NCBI GenBank assembly: GCA_030847615.1
Contig: JAUMIR010000001.1
Location: 87,283,501 to 87,347,500 of the forward strand
DNA from: Gambelia wislizenii
Lineage: Eukaryota; Chordata; Lepidosauria; Squamata; Crotaphytidae
Direction: 5' to 3'
Length of the DNA: 64,000 bases
Position numbers and translations under genes: made by a program. The notes below the pieces were generated by a model. That model saw only the letters and a program-made list of their open reading frames with translations. It was not told the DNA's origin and did not search any database. Positions 1 through 12,011 of this stretch are shown in pieces (position 1 is the first letter of the stretch; each line of letters opens with the position of its first letter).

Positions 1-333
1 AGACTTGCAAAATAGCAGAGAGGATTTTTAAAAATTTCTAAATCGCTACTGAATCTCTCTCCCTCACTCCACCTCTTGTAAGCCCACCCCTTCATCATAA
101 CAACCAATCACAGTGCAGCTCTGCTGCAGCCCTTAGTGAAATGGTTGTTTACACTAGCAATAATGCGCTACTTTGCAAATAACTCGGCAAAAGTAGCGAC
201 ATCCCTTGTCACGCTATATTTGGGTGTTTTACCTTCCCCCCTTCTGAATGAGGCGATGCTGTGGTGCGATCCGTGGGAACAATGAGCTATCTTTGCGGTA
301 TATTTAGGGGAATATTTGCCCATGTAAACGAAT
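1..333 (-). mobile_element. Family A inverted-repeat element, copy 1 (cut by window edge)
   Basis: Reverse-orientation copy of the repeat seen whole at 37709-38571. It shares CCAATCACAGTGCAGC, the segment around GTTGTTTACACTAG, TCTGAATGAGGCGAT and the terminus, which reads GGATTCGTTTACATGGGC from the end inward. The flank is caa, the same as the caa flanking copy 2. The other end lies outside the window. Confidence 0.85.
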
Positions 334-670
334 CCCAAGAGAGAAATGTCTCTCACAGCCAGGGACAACATGCTGAAAATGTTAGGTTTCACTTTCATGA
401 TGCTCTTTCTTGCTGAATGAGACAAGAAAATTATGCTTATAGGAGATTCTTCTTCTTTTCTGTAGTGGGGAGCAGATGCTCTCCTCAAATTCCTGCATTG
501 AAATCATGTACATCAGACTCTGGCTCCCTCCCACCACCACCTTGTTTTGTATTGAAAACTGTAGCCAACAAGAACTATCTTCAGATAATCCTCTTGTTAT
601 GCCTGCTATTGTTTATCCTGTGCTGCCCCTATAACATTTTCATTGTTTTTCGCCTTTGGTTATGGACAGA

Positions 671-698
671 TGTTGTTGTTGTTGTTGTTGTTGTTGTT
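671..698. repeat. (GTT)n microsatellite
   Basis: About nine uninterrupted GTT units in unique intron sequence. Confidence 0.95.
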
Positions 699-2560
699 CA
701 CAGAAGGCTTCTGGACAAAAACTGTTTCAAGCATTCCTTCTACAGTGATATTAGACATTTAGCCCTGCCTTTCATGTTTGCTCTCCCCTTGCTAAACTGC
801 AGGGCCAATTTTCTGAACTCTTCTGTCTGGTTGAAAGCCCTTCCCCTCTAGCTGCCAACTCTGCCACTGTCCTGACACAGAATGTTTCTGAGTGCCAAAA
901 GGGATCACATGGAATGACTGAATGGCTGGGGTTGGCATTTAGACCTCAGTCTGAGCTGGTGTAGCCTGCCTGAGGTGATTAAAATAGTTCCCATGGCAAA
1001 GAGTCAGAGTTCAGGCCACTAGACCTAGTCATGCATCCAAGCAACGAGAACGCATAAATGGGTTCTGACTATTTACATTTTCTGCTGATTTGCTAGCTGT
1101 AGTATTTCATATGTGCACACAAACATGCAAGTAAGTAGCTAGAGAGATTGGGAATGATGGTGATTCAAATATAGGACCATGTTAATCAGAAATAATTATT
1201 TTTCCCTCCAGATCCATTTCGGAGTTTTAATTAGGCCTAAGTGCTCTTAGAACACTTATCTGGAAGGTAGGTGTGTTCCAGGTTAAGCTCAAGATATCAA
1301 GCAATATTATTACTGTCACCATCTTTTCAGGTTCAAGAGAGTGACAGGCAGAATCAAAAGCCAGGACTAGGCACAAAAGATGAAAATATCCTCTGTGTGA
1401 TGAACAACTTGTGCATCTAAATGCTTTGTTTGCTGAAAGGTTGAAATTAGCATTTACCATTTATTTCTGAACTACATTTATTAGGCAGGTCAGAAACAAG
1501 TATTTTAGTGACACGCCTTCCAGTAAAATCTCAATCAGTTGTTAATGCACAATTAAGCACCATTAGACAATCTTGAGTTCATCTGTATTAACCCTGTATA
1601 AAATTGAATTAAGCATCAATTTAATTTCTGTGAATAAGATACAAAGGTATTAGAAGTACTGCAAACTAGCTGTGGTAAAATGAATATGATGCTTATAAAA
1701 AGATTTCAGATCTTTTACCCTTACAATTCTGCAAAGTAATTAATACTGAAGCAACAGTAAGGTTTCATGACTACAGGAAATTAAACAAAAATGTGGTACA
1801 TTAAATCTCAGACTCCCTTCATAATCCAATCTTGTGATGATCCTCCCTAATTTCTCCCCCTCCAGGTTGGCTGTGAGCTGACAACTTTCCATCTTCATAA
1901 CACTATAGTGTACCACAAGGCCATTTAAGTCATATGCATTTCCCCTGCAATGAAAACCATGATCATGTGGTTCTACTGCCCGTCCAATCAATTTTTTGCT
2001 TCTGGTATATTTCAAGTTTCCTCAAACACCCACCCACTCATGTTTTCTTTTAATTAATCTTCCCAGCATTTAGAAAACAGAAGTGTACTTTGTGCACATC
2101 AGGAACATGCAAACAGCCTTGCCAACCCTTGTTAAAAGAGATACTAGGAATGTAATCAGCCCACTTTCAGGTAGGACACGGCTGGACCAATTAAAAAGCA
2201 GCTCCTGTTAGGATAAGAGTCTGGCAGCCCATTTGCTATATCCAATTGGTGTCTCATTTCATTCAGTGTGTTGTTTATACCTTGGAAGGCATATCCTGGG
2301 TTGACCAACAGCTAGCCTAGTTCACACTTTCAAGATGCTCCTCAGTTAAGAGAATTCCCAAGAAGAGGCAGCCTCCAGCCTCATGAAACTGTCAACTGAA
2401 AACATGGATCAGAGCTTTCAAAGCTCTCCTCTTCAACAAGAAGAAAGCTACACAGTTATAATGCTCCTCTGAGAGCAATTCATATGTTATCTATTTCTTA
2501 TGCAGATGTGGCTTCCAATCTATGGTGCAGCCAATTACATGTTGGCAGGATTGTCCAAAG

Positions 2561-2772
2561 AGAGCCAGTGTGGTGTAGTGGTTTGAGTGTTCGACTAGGA
2601 TTTTGGGAGGCCAGGGTTTGAATCCTTGCTTAGCCACAGAAACCCACCTTGGGCAAGCCACACTCTCTCAGCCTCAGAGGAAGGCAATGGCAAACTTCCT
2701 CTGAATTAATCTTGCGAGAAAACCCTAGGTTTGCCACAAGTTAGAGTCAACATGAAAGCACATAACAACAAG
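2561..2772 (+). mobile_element. Sauria-type tRNA-derived SINE
   Basis: Starts GAGCCAGTGTGGTGTAGTGG (A-box region) with a GGTTTGAATCC B box. It continues with CTTGGGCAAGCCACACTC, the CTCAGAGGAAGGCAATGGCAA segment and a BovB-like tail ending in ACATAACAACAA. Confidence 0.88.
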
Positions 2773-3008
2773 AAAGACTGTGCAGGCACTGCAATCTGTT
2801 TTGTGGCTGTGAGCAATTTCTCTGTAGCAATTTGTTCTTGTGTGATACAGCCCCCCTTTGGTCTCATGCTCTGATTTCAATAATAAATTTCACTCTCTCC
2901 CAGGGCAGCTAACTTTTGAGCCCAAGCAGTACCTTCTCTGTCAAAACTGAAAAAGAATGACATCAGTGGAAAACAAAGCAAAGTAAAGCAAAACAAAAAC
3001 CTTGATAC

Positions 3009-3279
3009 CTCTTCTAGTTCCCAGTGTGTCCTTTGGTGTTTGCTTTCGATAACAGGGCACTGGAGAGCACTCCACCTGGAGTCCTTAATTGGAAAGTGTT
3101 TTGATTGTTCCTGCTTGGTGCTTAAAGAAGCAATGGCAGCATCTTCCAGTTCATCTATTTGGCTCTCTTCTCCCTCAGAAACACAGCCATCACTTTCTTT
3201 CAGTTGAAAGCCTTGGATCAACAGCTGACAGGCCTCTAAGTCAACTTCCCACACTCTTTCAAGGAGCTGGCTCCCACAG
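3009..3279 (-). CDS. DISC1: DISC1 exon (equivalent of human exon 11)
   Basis: Internal exon of disrupted in schizophrenia 1, a coiled-coil scaffold protein of the centrosome and neuronal cytoplasm. On the minus strand it starts after a pyrimidine-rich acceptor (ctttatttcag) and ends at GAAGAG before gtatca. It is 271 nt: one base completing a codon, then 90 open codons. The translation contains VWEVDLEACQLLIQGFQL, which aligns with human VWEADLEACRLLIQSLQL (about residues 690-707), then an acidic stretch (ESQIDELED) aligning with human ERQMDDLEG, and ends WELEE near human residue 770. The second half is poorly conserved, as expected for DISC1. Identification rests on the recalled human sequence plus matching splice sites and phase. 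The next coding exon was not found between 1 and 3008. Confidence 0.9.
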
Positions 3280-4054
3280 CTGAAATAAAGCCAAAAGAAA
3301 GTAAATACACAGTTCAGAGGCAAGAGTTCACATCCTACATAATGCTTTCAGCCTTTCTTCTTGTTATTGTTGTTTTAAAAAGAAAAAAAGGTAGATCTCA
3401 TACAAAATTCAGGAAATAATTTTCCCCACTCCCAAATTGTTAATGAATTATTGCTTCCTGAATTATATTCTATTTGTATACTATCCATTTGATCCATTTG
3501 TCTGCTCCTTATTGGGTTACCAAGAACTTGGCTTGTTCTCCAAATTCTACAGCTATTTTGCAGATTCCATGCCTCGTTCATTCACCATTATGAAGACTTA
3601 TTTCCTCCTGCCCACAGAAAGGCTATAAACAATGCCTTAAGACTTTTGATTTGTACAAGGAGCTCCAAAGAATCAGGAATTCCTACTTTCACCTCACTGT
3701 AAGGGTTTTCATACAAAGTATGGGTCAGATCCTCCTCATAAGGCGCTCTATATATACATTTGAATTCTTCTGCACACACTGCATATGCTGAATGAGGTGT
3801 AAAGTCAGAGGTCTCCACACAGTTATGTTTGTGTCCCTTTCTGTTGAAGTTTCATGGAGCCAGTGGGCATAAGGAAACCAGCCATCTTGATTTCTAAAGG
3901 AACTGAGGAATTGTTGTGGTAACATGACTTGATTTCCTCAAATTCAAATAGTGATGAATAGAACTGCTTTACACCTTAAAAACATTTTGAAACATTACTT
4001 GTTTAAATTTCTTATTCTTTGGGGATATGCTTATTACATGGTTTAGTAGTTCTC

Positions 4055-4145
4055 CGGGGCAGTAGTGGCACTAGGGGGATGCAGAGAGGTCGAACTGCAC
4101 CAGGTAACACTGTCAGGGGGAGGCGTGACACCAGCCTTAGTGATG
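4055..4145. repeat. Short interspersed repeat K, copy 1 (hAT-like terminus)
   Basis: The segment GGCACTAGGGGGATGCAGAG to CAGCCTTAGTGATGCCACAG matches 15671-15771 at roughly 80 percent by eye. The CAGTGGCGGCACTAG head seen in the second copy resembles hAT CAGTGGCG ends. No frame is conserved. Confidence 0.55.
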
Positions 4146-4265
4146 CCACAGATCCGGAGCCCTTTCACAGTACACTATTGTACCATGATTCCACTTTAAC
4201 TGTTACAGCAACAGCCTGTGGAATACTATGTTTTGTGATTTAGAGAGGGGTATTTAGAATTCTCA

Positions 4266-4492
4266 AGTGCCAGCATGTTGTAATGGTTTGAATGTTGGGC
4301 TAGAATTCTGGGAGGCTGGGGTTCAAATCTCCACTCAGGAAACTCACTCAGTGGTCTTGGGCAAGCCACACTCCCTTAGACTAAAAGAAAGGCAATGGCA
4401 AACCTCTTCTGAACAAATCAGGTAAAACAAAACAAAAACTGTGATAGGGTCACATCAAGGTTCCTGTAAGTCTTGAAGGCACATAACAACAA
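4266..4492 (+). mobile_element. Sauria-type SINE
   Basis: GCCAGCATGTTGTAATGGTT head, GGGGTTCAAATCT B box, GGTCTTGGGCAAGCCACAC body and a GAAGGCACATAACAACAA tail. About 10-15 percent diverged from the copy at 2561. Confidence 0.85.
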
Positions 4493-4535
4493 TTTAGAAT
4501 TCTTAGTCAATTCACAACTTCCCCAAACTAATTTA

Positions 4536-4765
4536 TAGTTGTCCCTTCATATCCACAGATTTGGTATCCATGGATTTAAGTATTCATGGCTTTAAAATAT
4601 TCTTTAAAAAATAATAATCCAAAAAGCAAACCTTGATTTTGTCATCTTATATAAGGGACACCATTTTGCGATGCCATTGCATATAATGGGACTTGAGTAT
4701 TCACAGATTTTGGTATCCATGGGGGGTCCTGGAACCAAACCCCAGCAAATATGAAGGGACAACTG
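4536..4765. mobile_element. Tigger-like short inverted-repeat element, copy 1
   Basis: 230-bp near-palindromic element. Ends are TAGTTGTCCCTTCATATCC and inverted CAGTTGTCCCTTCATATTTG, flanked by TA (4534-4535, 4766-4767). The TA duplication and CAGTTG start resemble vertebrate Tigger/pogo derivatives such as MER2. It holds no coding sequence. Confidence 0.75.
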
Positions 4766-4770
4766 TATTT

Positions 4771-4850
4771 ATCTATCTATTTATTTATTTATTAGATGTA
4801 TACCCCCCTTTTCTCCCAAGACAGGACTCAAGGCGGTTGTAAACTATAAA
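4771..4850 (-). repeat. LINE 3' tail fragment (L2-like)
   Basis: ATTTATT repeats followed by CCCCCCTTTTCTCCCAAGACAGGACTCAAGGCGG, the inverted form of the GAGTCCCAGCCTGGGAGAAAGG tail seen at 25050. It abuts the Tigger-like element at 4765. Confidence 0.6.
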
Positions 4851-5343
4851 CTCTAGGATTCCATAGGATGTTGCCATGGCAGGTGAAGTGAAATCATAGT
4901 CCTATAATTTATTTGGGATACTGTATATTATAATGGAGTTAAGAACCACTGTAATGCTTCACTGTTTAAAGCTGGTATGAAACAAGCTTTCCAAATTGCC
5001 ACCTGAATCCCTTTGGGATTAGAACAGTGCTGCAAAGAAATGGGAACACACTTGGGGATATTAGTGATCTATATTCCAGTCAGTCGGTGATTTATCCATA
5101 TTGAAATGGCTGAAAATAATCCATTGTTTCTGTACCGTTGCTATAATAAAAATGCATATGGTTTACAGTAGAGTGTACTTTCATTTATCTCTCTCACCTA
5201 TATTTGGGACCAGAAATGGTTGTGTTTTTTTTTTCAAGACAGATTGTCTAGGCTGGCAAGTTCTGACACCTGTGTTAATTGTATAGTCCGTCTCACTTGC
5301 TTGGCTCATCTGCTGGGAGCAGAGTTAAAATATTGGGACAAAT

Positions 5344-6292
5344 GGGCATTATCACACCAGCCTCTTATCCCGCAGCACTAGCGCTAGTTTAATTATGCAA
5401 TCATACTGGTTTTGCAACAGTCTTTATCACACTTTTCACACTTTTCCACATTAGCACTGCTTTGGCAATCCAAGGTTGTGTGATCTGCTTTCCACACTGC
5501 TACCATAACTCTGCTTTCTGACCCCTGCATGCACGCCCCTGTACATGAGGGTCTCCTGGGCAGGGGAGGACTATCATTCCTTCTTTGGTGTGGGAGACGG
5601 GAGAAGCTGCCCCTCTGCTCCTGCCAGAGAAGGAATGACAGTCATTCCTCCTCCCCATTGAAGGAGGATTATCAGTCCTTCTTTGGTGTGTGGGCTGGGG
5701 GGAAGCTGGCTGCATGTCTCTGCGCCTGCCATAGAAGAAATGACAGTCATTCCTCTCCTGGGAGCAGTTTCCCTGGTGAGGATGGACTACTATCATTCCT
5801 TCTTTGTTGGGGTGGAGGGAGAAGCTGGCTGCATGTCTCTGCACCCCCAGACAGTTGTTCCTCACCTGGGAGCAGTCTTCTTTGGTAAGTGGGTAAGTGG
5901 AAGCCAACTAGGTAACTTTCTCCCCCCCCCTTTTTTTTGGCCCTAATCACAACAAAAAATATAATAAAAACAATAAACAGGCACAGAGTGAAATAGCAAA
6001 GTGGAGGGGGAGAGAGGGAGAAAGGAAGAGAATTATGCCCTCTTGTGCCATGTGATTTCTGTTATCTCGGCACTGCTGTGGAGGGGATCTTTTGCATGAG
6101 GGGAGATACTGAAATAGGAATGGAATTGAGAGCCATCGATGGGTTTTCCCCATCAATGAAGAAGTGTGCTATTGAAACAACAGCAACACAGAAGAACAAT
6201 TGAGTAGACCCAGTGTCATGTGATAAGTACTAGTCAAATTCGCAAATATAATTGTTGTAATTCTGGAATAGTGGCCTTGTGTGATAATTTCC
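5344..6292. mobile_element. Family G inverted-repeat element
   Basis: 949 bp with ends GGGCATTATCACACCAGCC and inverted GGAAATTATCACACAAGGCC. The flanks (aat and tca) do not match, so no target duplication survives. The interior (5560-5885) is made of degenerate tandem units with no coding capacity. Confidence 0.68.
5560..5885. repeat. Degenerate tandem repeat inside family G element
   Basis: Three diverged units of roughly 110-125 bp, each with a form of ACTATCATTCCTTCTTTGGTG, a GAGAAGCTG segment, GCATGTCTCTGC in the last two, and ACAGTCATTCCTC. Confidence 0.65.
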
Positions 6293-6723
6293 TCAGAGGA
6301 CGTTTTGCAAAGAGTAGAGCAATTTGCTCAGTACTTCCTGGTGAATGCTCACTTGAGTTTAGAGTAATCTGGAGCAATGGAATTAGTCATTAGAATCCAG
6401 AATGTTCCCTCTATTCTTTGCTCCCCCTGCAACACCAGGTAGAACACCTAGAGGAAGCACCATACCATGTGGAAAACCTAGTGAAATGAGGTGAAATCAA
6501 GGACTCAGGGTCCAAGAAAATTATTAACAGTTGGGACTTAGTGCCAGGGCAACCAAAGGCAGATTCAGGTCCCAATGAAACATTTGGCGGGGGCGGGGTG
6601 GCAACATGGGAGGACCAGCTAAAAATCCTTACACAAAAATGCTTCTTTCATAGCACAAGTTCACAATCTGTTATTTAGAACTGTATGTGCAATGAATGTG
6701 AAACATATATAGATTTTCCTTGT

Positions 6724-6842
6724 GGTTTTTTTCCCCCCTGGGCTGGGAGGCTGTGTTCTGGAAGAATTTATTTCTGATGTTTCAAATGCATTTGTGGCTG
6801 ACATCTTCAGCTATGGATGCCAGCCGTGAAAGCCTTCGACTT
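6724..6842 (-). mobile_element. Penelope-like element end fragment
   Basis: Read inverted it carries CTGAAGATGTCAGCCACAAATG and AGAAATAAATTCTTCCAGAA, homologous to the end at 54594-54690. It is followed by GGATGCCAGCCGTGAAAGCCTTCGACTTCA, the element's extreme end, as at 54690-54720. Confidence 0.7.
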
Positions 6843-6999
6843 CATGTGAAACATATATTTTGTTAAGAATTACATTAAAATATAATTCTGTTCTTAATGT
6901 ATAATTAATAGTTGTTTGGTTGATTAGGATCTGTATTGGTAGATATCTGATAGAATTCAGGCCTATCCAGATGATTTTAAATTATGAATTTTAAATTGT

Positions 7000-7175
7000 A
7001 TATTGATTATTTTAAAAAGTCTTGGCTTTGCTTGTTCTTTTAAATTGATATATGTTTTTAACTGATATGTGTTTTTAACCAATGTCATATTTATATGTTA
7101 ATTTTTTGTTCCCTGACTTGATCCATAGGGGTAGTTCGGTAAGAAACAATTATTATCATTATCATTATTATTACT
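7000..7175 (+). repeat. L2-like 3' UTR tail
   Basis: AT-rich tail with TTTTAAATTGATATATG and GGTAAGAAACAATTATTATCATTATC ending in (ATT)n, as in squamate L2 3' ends. No coding part is attached. Confidence 0.45.
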
Positions 7176-8282
7176 CTTTGCTTTGAAATTTACTTATTTT
7201 ACAATGGTTGTTAGAAACAACCAACAAATAATGATACCACTGAGAAAGACAAAAATAAACGCAACAGTCAGGCCCCATGGACCCTTCCTTACCACCAGGC
7301 CCCGGTAACAGGTACCAGCTTCCTTCCCCACATCGACACTGCTTGGTGGATGGGTTTTGCTTTCAAATGTTACAAAACAACTAAACGCCAAATCTAGAAT
7401 CAGGAAGTTTCCTAGGTTAGGTTAGTCTGTGAACACAGGGGTGAAGTTTTTCCTTGTAGCATGGGGCATATTTTGATTGGTTGGCTAGCCACTTTGACAA
7501 CATCTTTTATAATGAAGGTCTCTGTAGGTCACGCTATGTTACTTAAACTGAACACTGTTGTTTGACATCCTGACCATACTAGTTGATGGAGGTTAATCCA
7601 CAAGAACAGGTGCTTGTGCTGGGGATAGGAGAGAAGTAGGGAGGAGAAATTGGGGGGAGATAAATTCATGAAGCTAATAGGCATGTGGGCTACATATAGA
7701 AAATTCCGTCATAATGTATGAAGTTAGATCTGTCTGTTGTGATATGATTGTTCAGGCTCCCTTTCATTATATGATTTCTTACTCATAGCAAAATACTTCC
7801 CAAAGCATTTGTTTCTTATCCAATATACATTAGAATTTAAATATGTCCCTGACACAAAGAAAGAAAGAAAAAATCCTGAAATTGTTTTTGAATTAAAAGT
7901 GGTGCATCAAACGCTTTTTATTATACTTCATAACTGGCCTTGATTAGATCTAAATTATACAACACACATTCATCTTAAAATGTTTTATTTGTCAGAACAT
8001 TTAATTGGATTCTTTTATCATCTTATAATAAGCTTTGTGGTATCAGTGTGTATGAAGGGAGAGGTACATAAATGGTAGTACAAAAGTAGGAAGTAATAGG
8101 AAAAATAGATTAACCTTTCACTTCACATAATTAGATTAATTTCCAGAGTCAAACAATCTGCACAATACTATTTCATTATAAATGTATTTCATAACTGCTG
8201 TACAATTAAATATTGATTTTTCAAAGGCATGTTTTAAATAGCTGGAACAAATCAGTTACTAATACATTGTGAACATGCCTAT

Positions 8283-8860
8283 GGACTTTATCAGACGTGG
8301 CAAATATGGCGTCATAAAGACGCCAAATGAACACGAAAGAGTGTGCATACCAGACGATGACGTGCTTTAGAGTCTATGTGTAGAAAATAAGGTGTTGTGG
8401 TTTTTTTATTGACAGGCCAAGCTGTCAATAGATCTGCCATGGCATTTTTGTGCTGGTATTGCCTGCATCTGAAACCACGTACCATTTTCCTCTCATGATT
8501 ACATCATCAATGGGCAGAACACTTCCAGTTAAGACCAAGAAAGCCAGGAACAGGATGCTCGTTTTATCAACCTCCCCAGTTTTCTTGGGACTGTGTGAGT
8601 GTGTTTCTGTGCTTGTGTGTACTATTTTGTGTTTCTTTTGCTGTATTTTAAATTAAACTGCATTTGTGTCTTCTCGTAAGAACCACTGAGATCATGAACA
8701 CGGAATTAAACGGCGCTAGCATTCATGCTCTGGTAATGCTGCGGCTGCCTTTTACCGCTATTACAGGCAGGTCTGATAAAAAGGGCTATTTTTCTGGCAG
8801 AAAAACAGTGCAAAATATGGTGGCAAAAGAACGTTTGTAGAGGCTTGTCTGATAAAGTCC
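8283..8860. mobile_element. Family C inverted-repeat element, copy 1
   Basis: 578 bp. Ends are GGACTTTATCAGACGTGG and inverted GGACTTTATCAGACAAGC; the first 14 bases are identical. Exact 3-bp duplication TAT (8280-8282, 8861-8863). Homologous along its length to 46827-47415 (for example CAAATATGGCGTCATAA near the start, CCAAGCTGTCAATAGATC in the middle). Confidence 0.85.
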
Positions 8861-9680
8861 TATGTGTTTCAGATCCAGTGATTCTGTGGATCCACTTGAA
8901 TCTATACAAGCAGTTGGCAAAGCGAAGCCCTTAAGCTGCATGCAGCCTAAGGTTGTTTTTATGACCCTTGGCCTCTCCAGACCCTCTCCCCCAGATTGCC
9001 TGGCCAAATTTCTGGCCAAAACAAAGTGACTTGCATCTTCTGGGAGTCACTGGGAGTGACAATGCACCTTGTAAATAGGTGGCAGAGCCCCTCACTCACC
9101 CACCCCAAACTGTTGAACATTTAAAAATACAGTTTTTGAAAACTAGAAATGGACTTGCAGACACTTCCAGTTTTGCTTTGTTTTAATTTTTTAAGCAGTT
9201 TTGGCACTCCGTGTGGCTCTCAGAAGATCTCAGGGGCCTGCTATGTTGCCCACCACTGGTGTATGGGCAAAGTTTCTACTCGGTTTTTGAAGAAACCAAG
9301 GAATAATTTTAGCAATTTTCTTCCCAGTGCAATTTTTAAAAAAAAACTGCAGTGTTTGAAAACTATTTGCAGTTCAGGACTTATTCTGTATAAAATTCAC
9401 GTGTCTTGTTTACAAAGAATATGCTATAGTCAGGAACTTATTCTCTGCAAAATTCATGAGTGGTTTTGTTTTGTTTTGTTTTGGGAGTTGTTTGCACAGA
9501 AAACAGCATTTTCTGCACAGGAAATGTATTGTGCTATATGCAAATTCTCCACAGAATAAGTCCCATACTGCGAAGATTCTCATAAGTTCAAGATTTGCTT
9601 CATCAGGTTTTCCCAACACTCGAGAAACATGTTTTTCAACCATTAAAAAATAATATTTTAGGATGTTCTTTCCATCCATA

Positions 9681-10301
9681 GGAGATTATCATACGGGGAC
9701 AAAAATAGCATCCCTGTCTCGCTATATTCTAATCCCCCCCTCCTGTCCCTGTAATGCTACAAGTACAAGACTTTTAAGACCTAACTTCTCCACGTCCATC
9801 CCCTCCCCTTGGCAGTCCAGGAGTGACTGGAGCTCTCACGGAGCCCCATTCACTCCCTGGAATGCAAATCCTGGCCGTTCTCATGAGAGGACGATCGCGT
9901 GGGAAATTCAAAAAGAAAAAGAAAAATAGATGTCAAAAACTGAAACCAAGCAGAAAAACACACTTTAAAAAATACAAGTAACCCAGAGAGAGTACCAAAA
10001 AGTGTGTCACTTACGTCCTTGTCCCAATTGCACCTGGAAGTGTTCGGCACTGATCTCCCAGTGATGCTGGCATTGCACCAGCATAATGGGGCAACTTTTC
10101 ACTCACCTGTGATTTCATTACCGAAATGGAACAGGCGATCGATTGACGGCTTAGCCCATCAATAAAAAGAACCACTGGCAGAACGGGAGCAGCATGGGGG
10201 GGGGGCATGACAACCTGTTAACAATGTCATCTGAAAGAGAAGCCCTTTCACGATCTACTGCCCTCCCTGTGCTGGTATATTTAGGGCATCTGATAATCTC
10301 C
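9681..10301. mobile_element. Family D inverted-repeat element
   Basis: 621 bp with ends GGAGATTATCATACGGGG and inverted GGAGATTATCAGATGCCC. Exact 3-bp duplication ATA (9678-9680, 10302-10304). The interior is unlike family C and has no transposase. Confidence 0.82.
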
Positions 10302-11389
10302 ATAGACTACAGTCAGGAACACACTAGAGAATAGCCTTTTATAAAGAAGTGCTTCTCCAAATTTATTTGATGGAGAAAACAATGAAGAGTCATGGTGGAC
10401 TAAACTCTACTTCATCAGATACATGAAGTTAACCCTTGAACTGAAGGCATCAGATAGATGAAGTCTTGCCTTGTGTTGTCTGTCTGTGTGTGACCACATC
10501 TTTTCCCCTTACTAAATAATAAACCATTAGGATCTTCACTTTCCTAGCCTATAATAAAATTGCTACTTCTGTATTCACAGAGTACACTAGAAACATCTAA
10601 AAATAGCAAGACAAAAATTCTTTTTCTTTGTCTTGGCCTCAAAAGAATAAAAAAAATTCAACTGACATCAATATCTGCAGGGCACAGCAGACTCTTTGGA
10701 TTTTATGTGAGAGTACAGATTATATAACCAGCCTTTATGCTCGGTAAGGGCATTAGAGAAAATAAAGGTGGAAGAGCAATTTTTCTATTGCTGAAAACCA
10801 ATAATGGATGTTTGATTATGGTTATTAAAAACAACATACCACATAATACTGGGCAATAACAGTCCTAAAAAGCATTTGAGTAAGAGTCAGGGATAGGAAT
10901 TAGGGGGCCTTTTTGTATTCTTTTCATCTGCCAGACATTCATTTCATCTCGGACAAAACTTTAATCACTGCCTGTCATTTTCCTATCAATGTTCAATGTC
11001 ACTGTGTTATAGTTAAATTATCTCCACGGGAAACACAAAATGACAGACTGTTGTAGTTGATTGTTTTTCCTTTGATTTCTTTCTAAGGTGACGAAGATAA
11101 GCTTGCAGAGCTAACTTGTCAAAGGCAGGAAATTAACTAATTTACAAGGAACTCAGCAAGGCATCTTGTAAGATCTTACTTTCTAATTGGTTTATTTTAT
11201 ACACTGTTTCTTTTTAAGGATATTGGCTAATTACATTGTACCGTATTATTTCACAAAGAGCTATTCTAATCCAGCCATAAACATCAAAATACAGGAAGCC
11301 CTTCCTTTTGATGGCTCATTATCTAACTACGCTCTCTTTCGACACTTGCATATTAAGGACAAGTTCTATTCATTCAATGAGGAATCCAG
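10302..11389. other. Unique intron sequence, nothing recognised
   Basis: AT-rich sequence without recognisable repeats, splice-flanked frames or RNA genes. Confidence 0.6.
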
Positions 11390-11770
11390 TCTTTCGACAG
11401 GTCTTACCTACAGTTCTTACCGAATGAGATCCATCAGATAACAAGCCTGAATAGCTTTAAAAAAGCACTGAAGATGGATCTCTTTCGGCAGGCCTTTCCT
11501 AATTAGATCCCGGCCTCAGGGGATCTTGGCCTCTTTTTAGTCCGCTGGCCATTTATTGTATTTTATTGTATTTATTGTTTTTAAATGTGATTTTAGATCA
11601 GTTGGTTTTAATTTATTATTGTTTAATAATTTTTTATGGGGGAGGGCGGGGGTGGGGGTGTTTGGGGATTTTATCTGTATTGTATTTTAATTTTTGTAAG
11701 CCACCCCGATTGTTTTGACAGAGGGGCGGGGTATAAATTATTATTATTATTATTATTATTATTATTTATT
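11390..11770 (+). mobile_element. L2 LINE 3' end
   Basis: The coding end resembles the L2 C terminus (FKKALKMDLFRQAFPN), followed by a 3' UTR with GTAAGCCACCCCGATTG and GGGGCGGGGTATAAATTATTA, ending in (ATT)n at 11735-11770. It is 5' truncated. Confidence 0.82.
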
Positions 11771-12011
11771 ACTCAGAGGCCTGCTTAGGACTGGCCACAT
11801 AAGCGCACCCTGCTTGTAAAGCAAGCTGAGAGGGGGGAAAGGTCACCAAGCTGACTGAGAGGCACAGGTGCCCATAGGCATGTGCAGGCTATCCCAAGCG
11901 AGCCACTGTAATTTCCTCAAGTCCCCTACATGGATCCTGCTTTTTGACCAATTCGGTTTTTGGCACTGCTGCAGTCCCTAAGCTGTCACATAAGCGGGCG
12001 CTTTCCATACA
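11771..12011. other. Unclassified segment with a repeated CACATAAGCG motif
   Basis: CCACATAAGCGCACCC near 11794 and GTCACATAAGCGGGCGC near 11986 are similar, same-strand 15-mers about 190 bp apart. No family was identified. Confidence 0.35.

Larger units (their letters stand above)
1..3008 (-). other. DISC1: downstream DISC1 intron sequence
   Basis: Continues 3' of the donor at 3008. It holds the edge of an inverted-repeat element (1-333) and a SINE (2561-2772). Between 337 and 2560 I see only AT-rich unique sequence and a GTT microsatellite. The last DISC1 exons were not recognised here. Confidence 0.6.

Noticed and set aside
417..851. 144-codon plus-strand frame
   Set aside because: Low-complexity valine run comes from the GTT microsatellite; no similarity or exon boundaries.
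2561..2635. tRNA gene
   Set aside because: The A and B boxes belong to a SINE head; no cloverleaf with a proper anticodon arm is evident.
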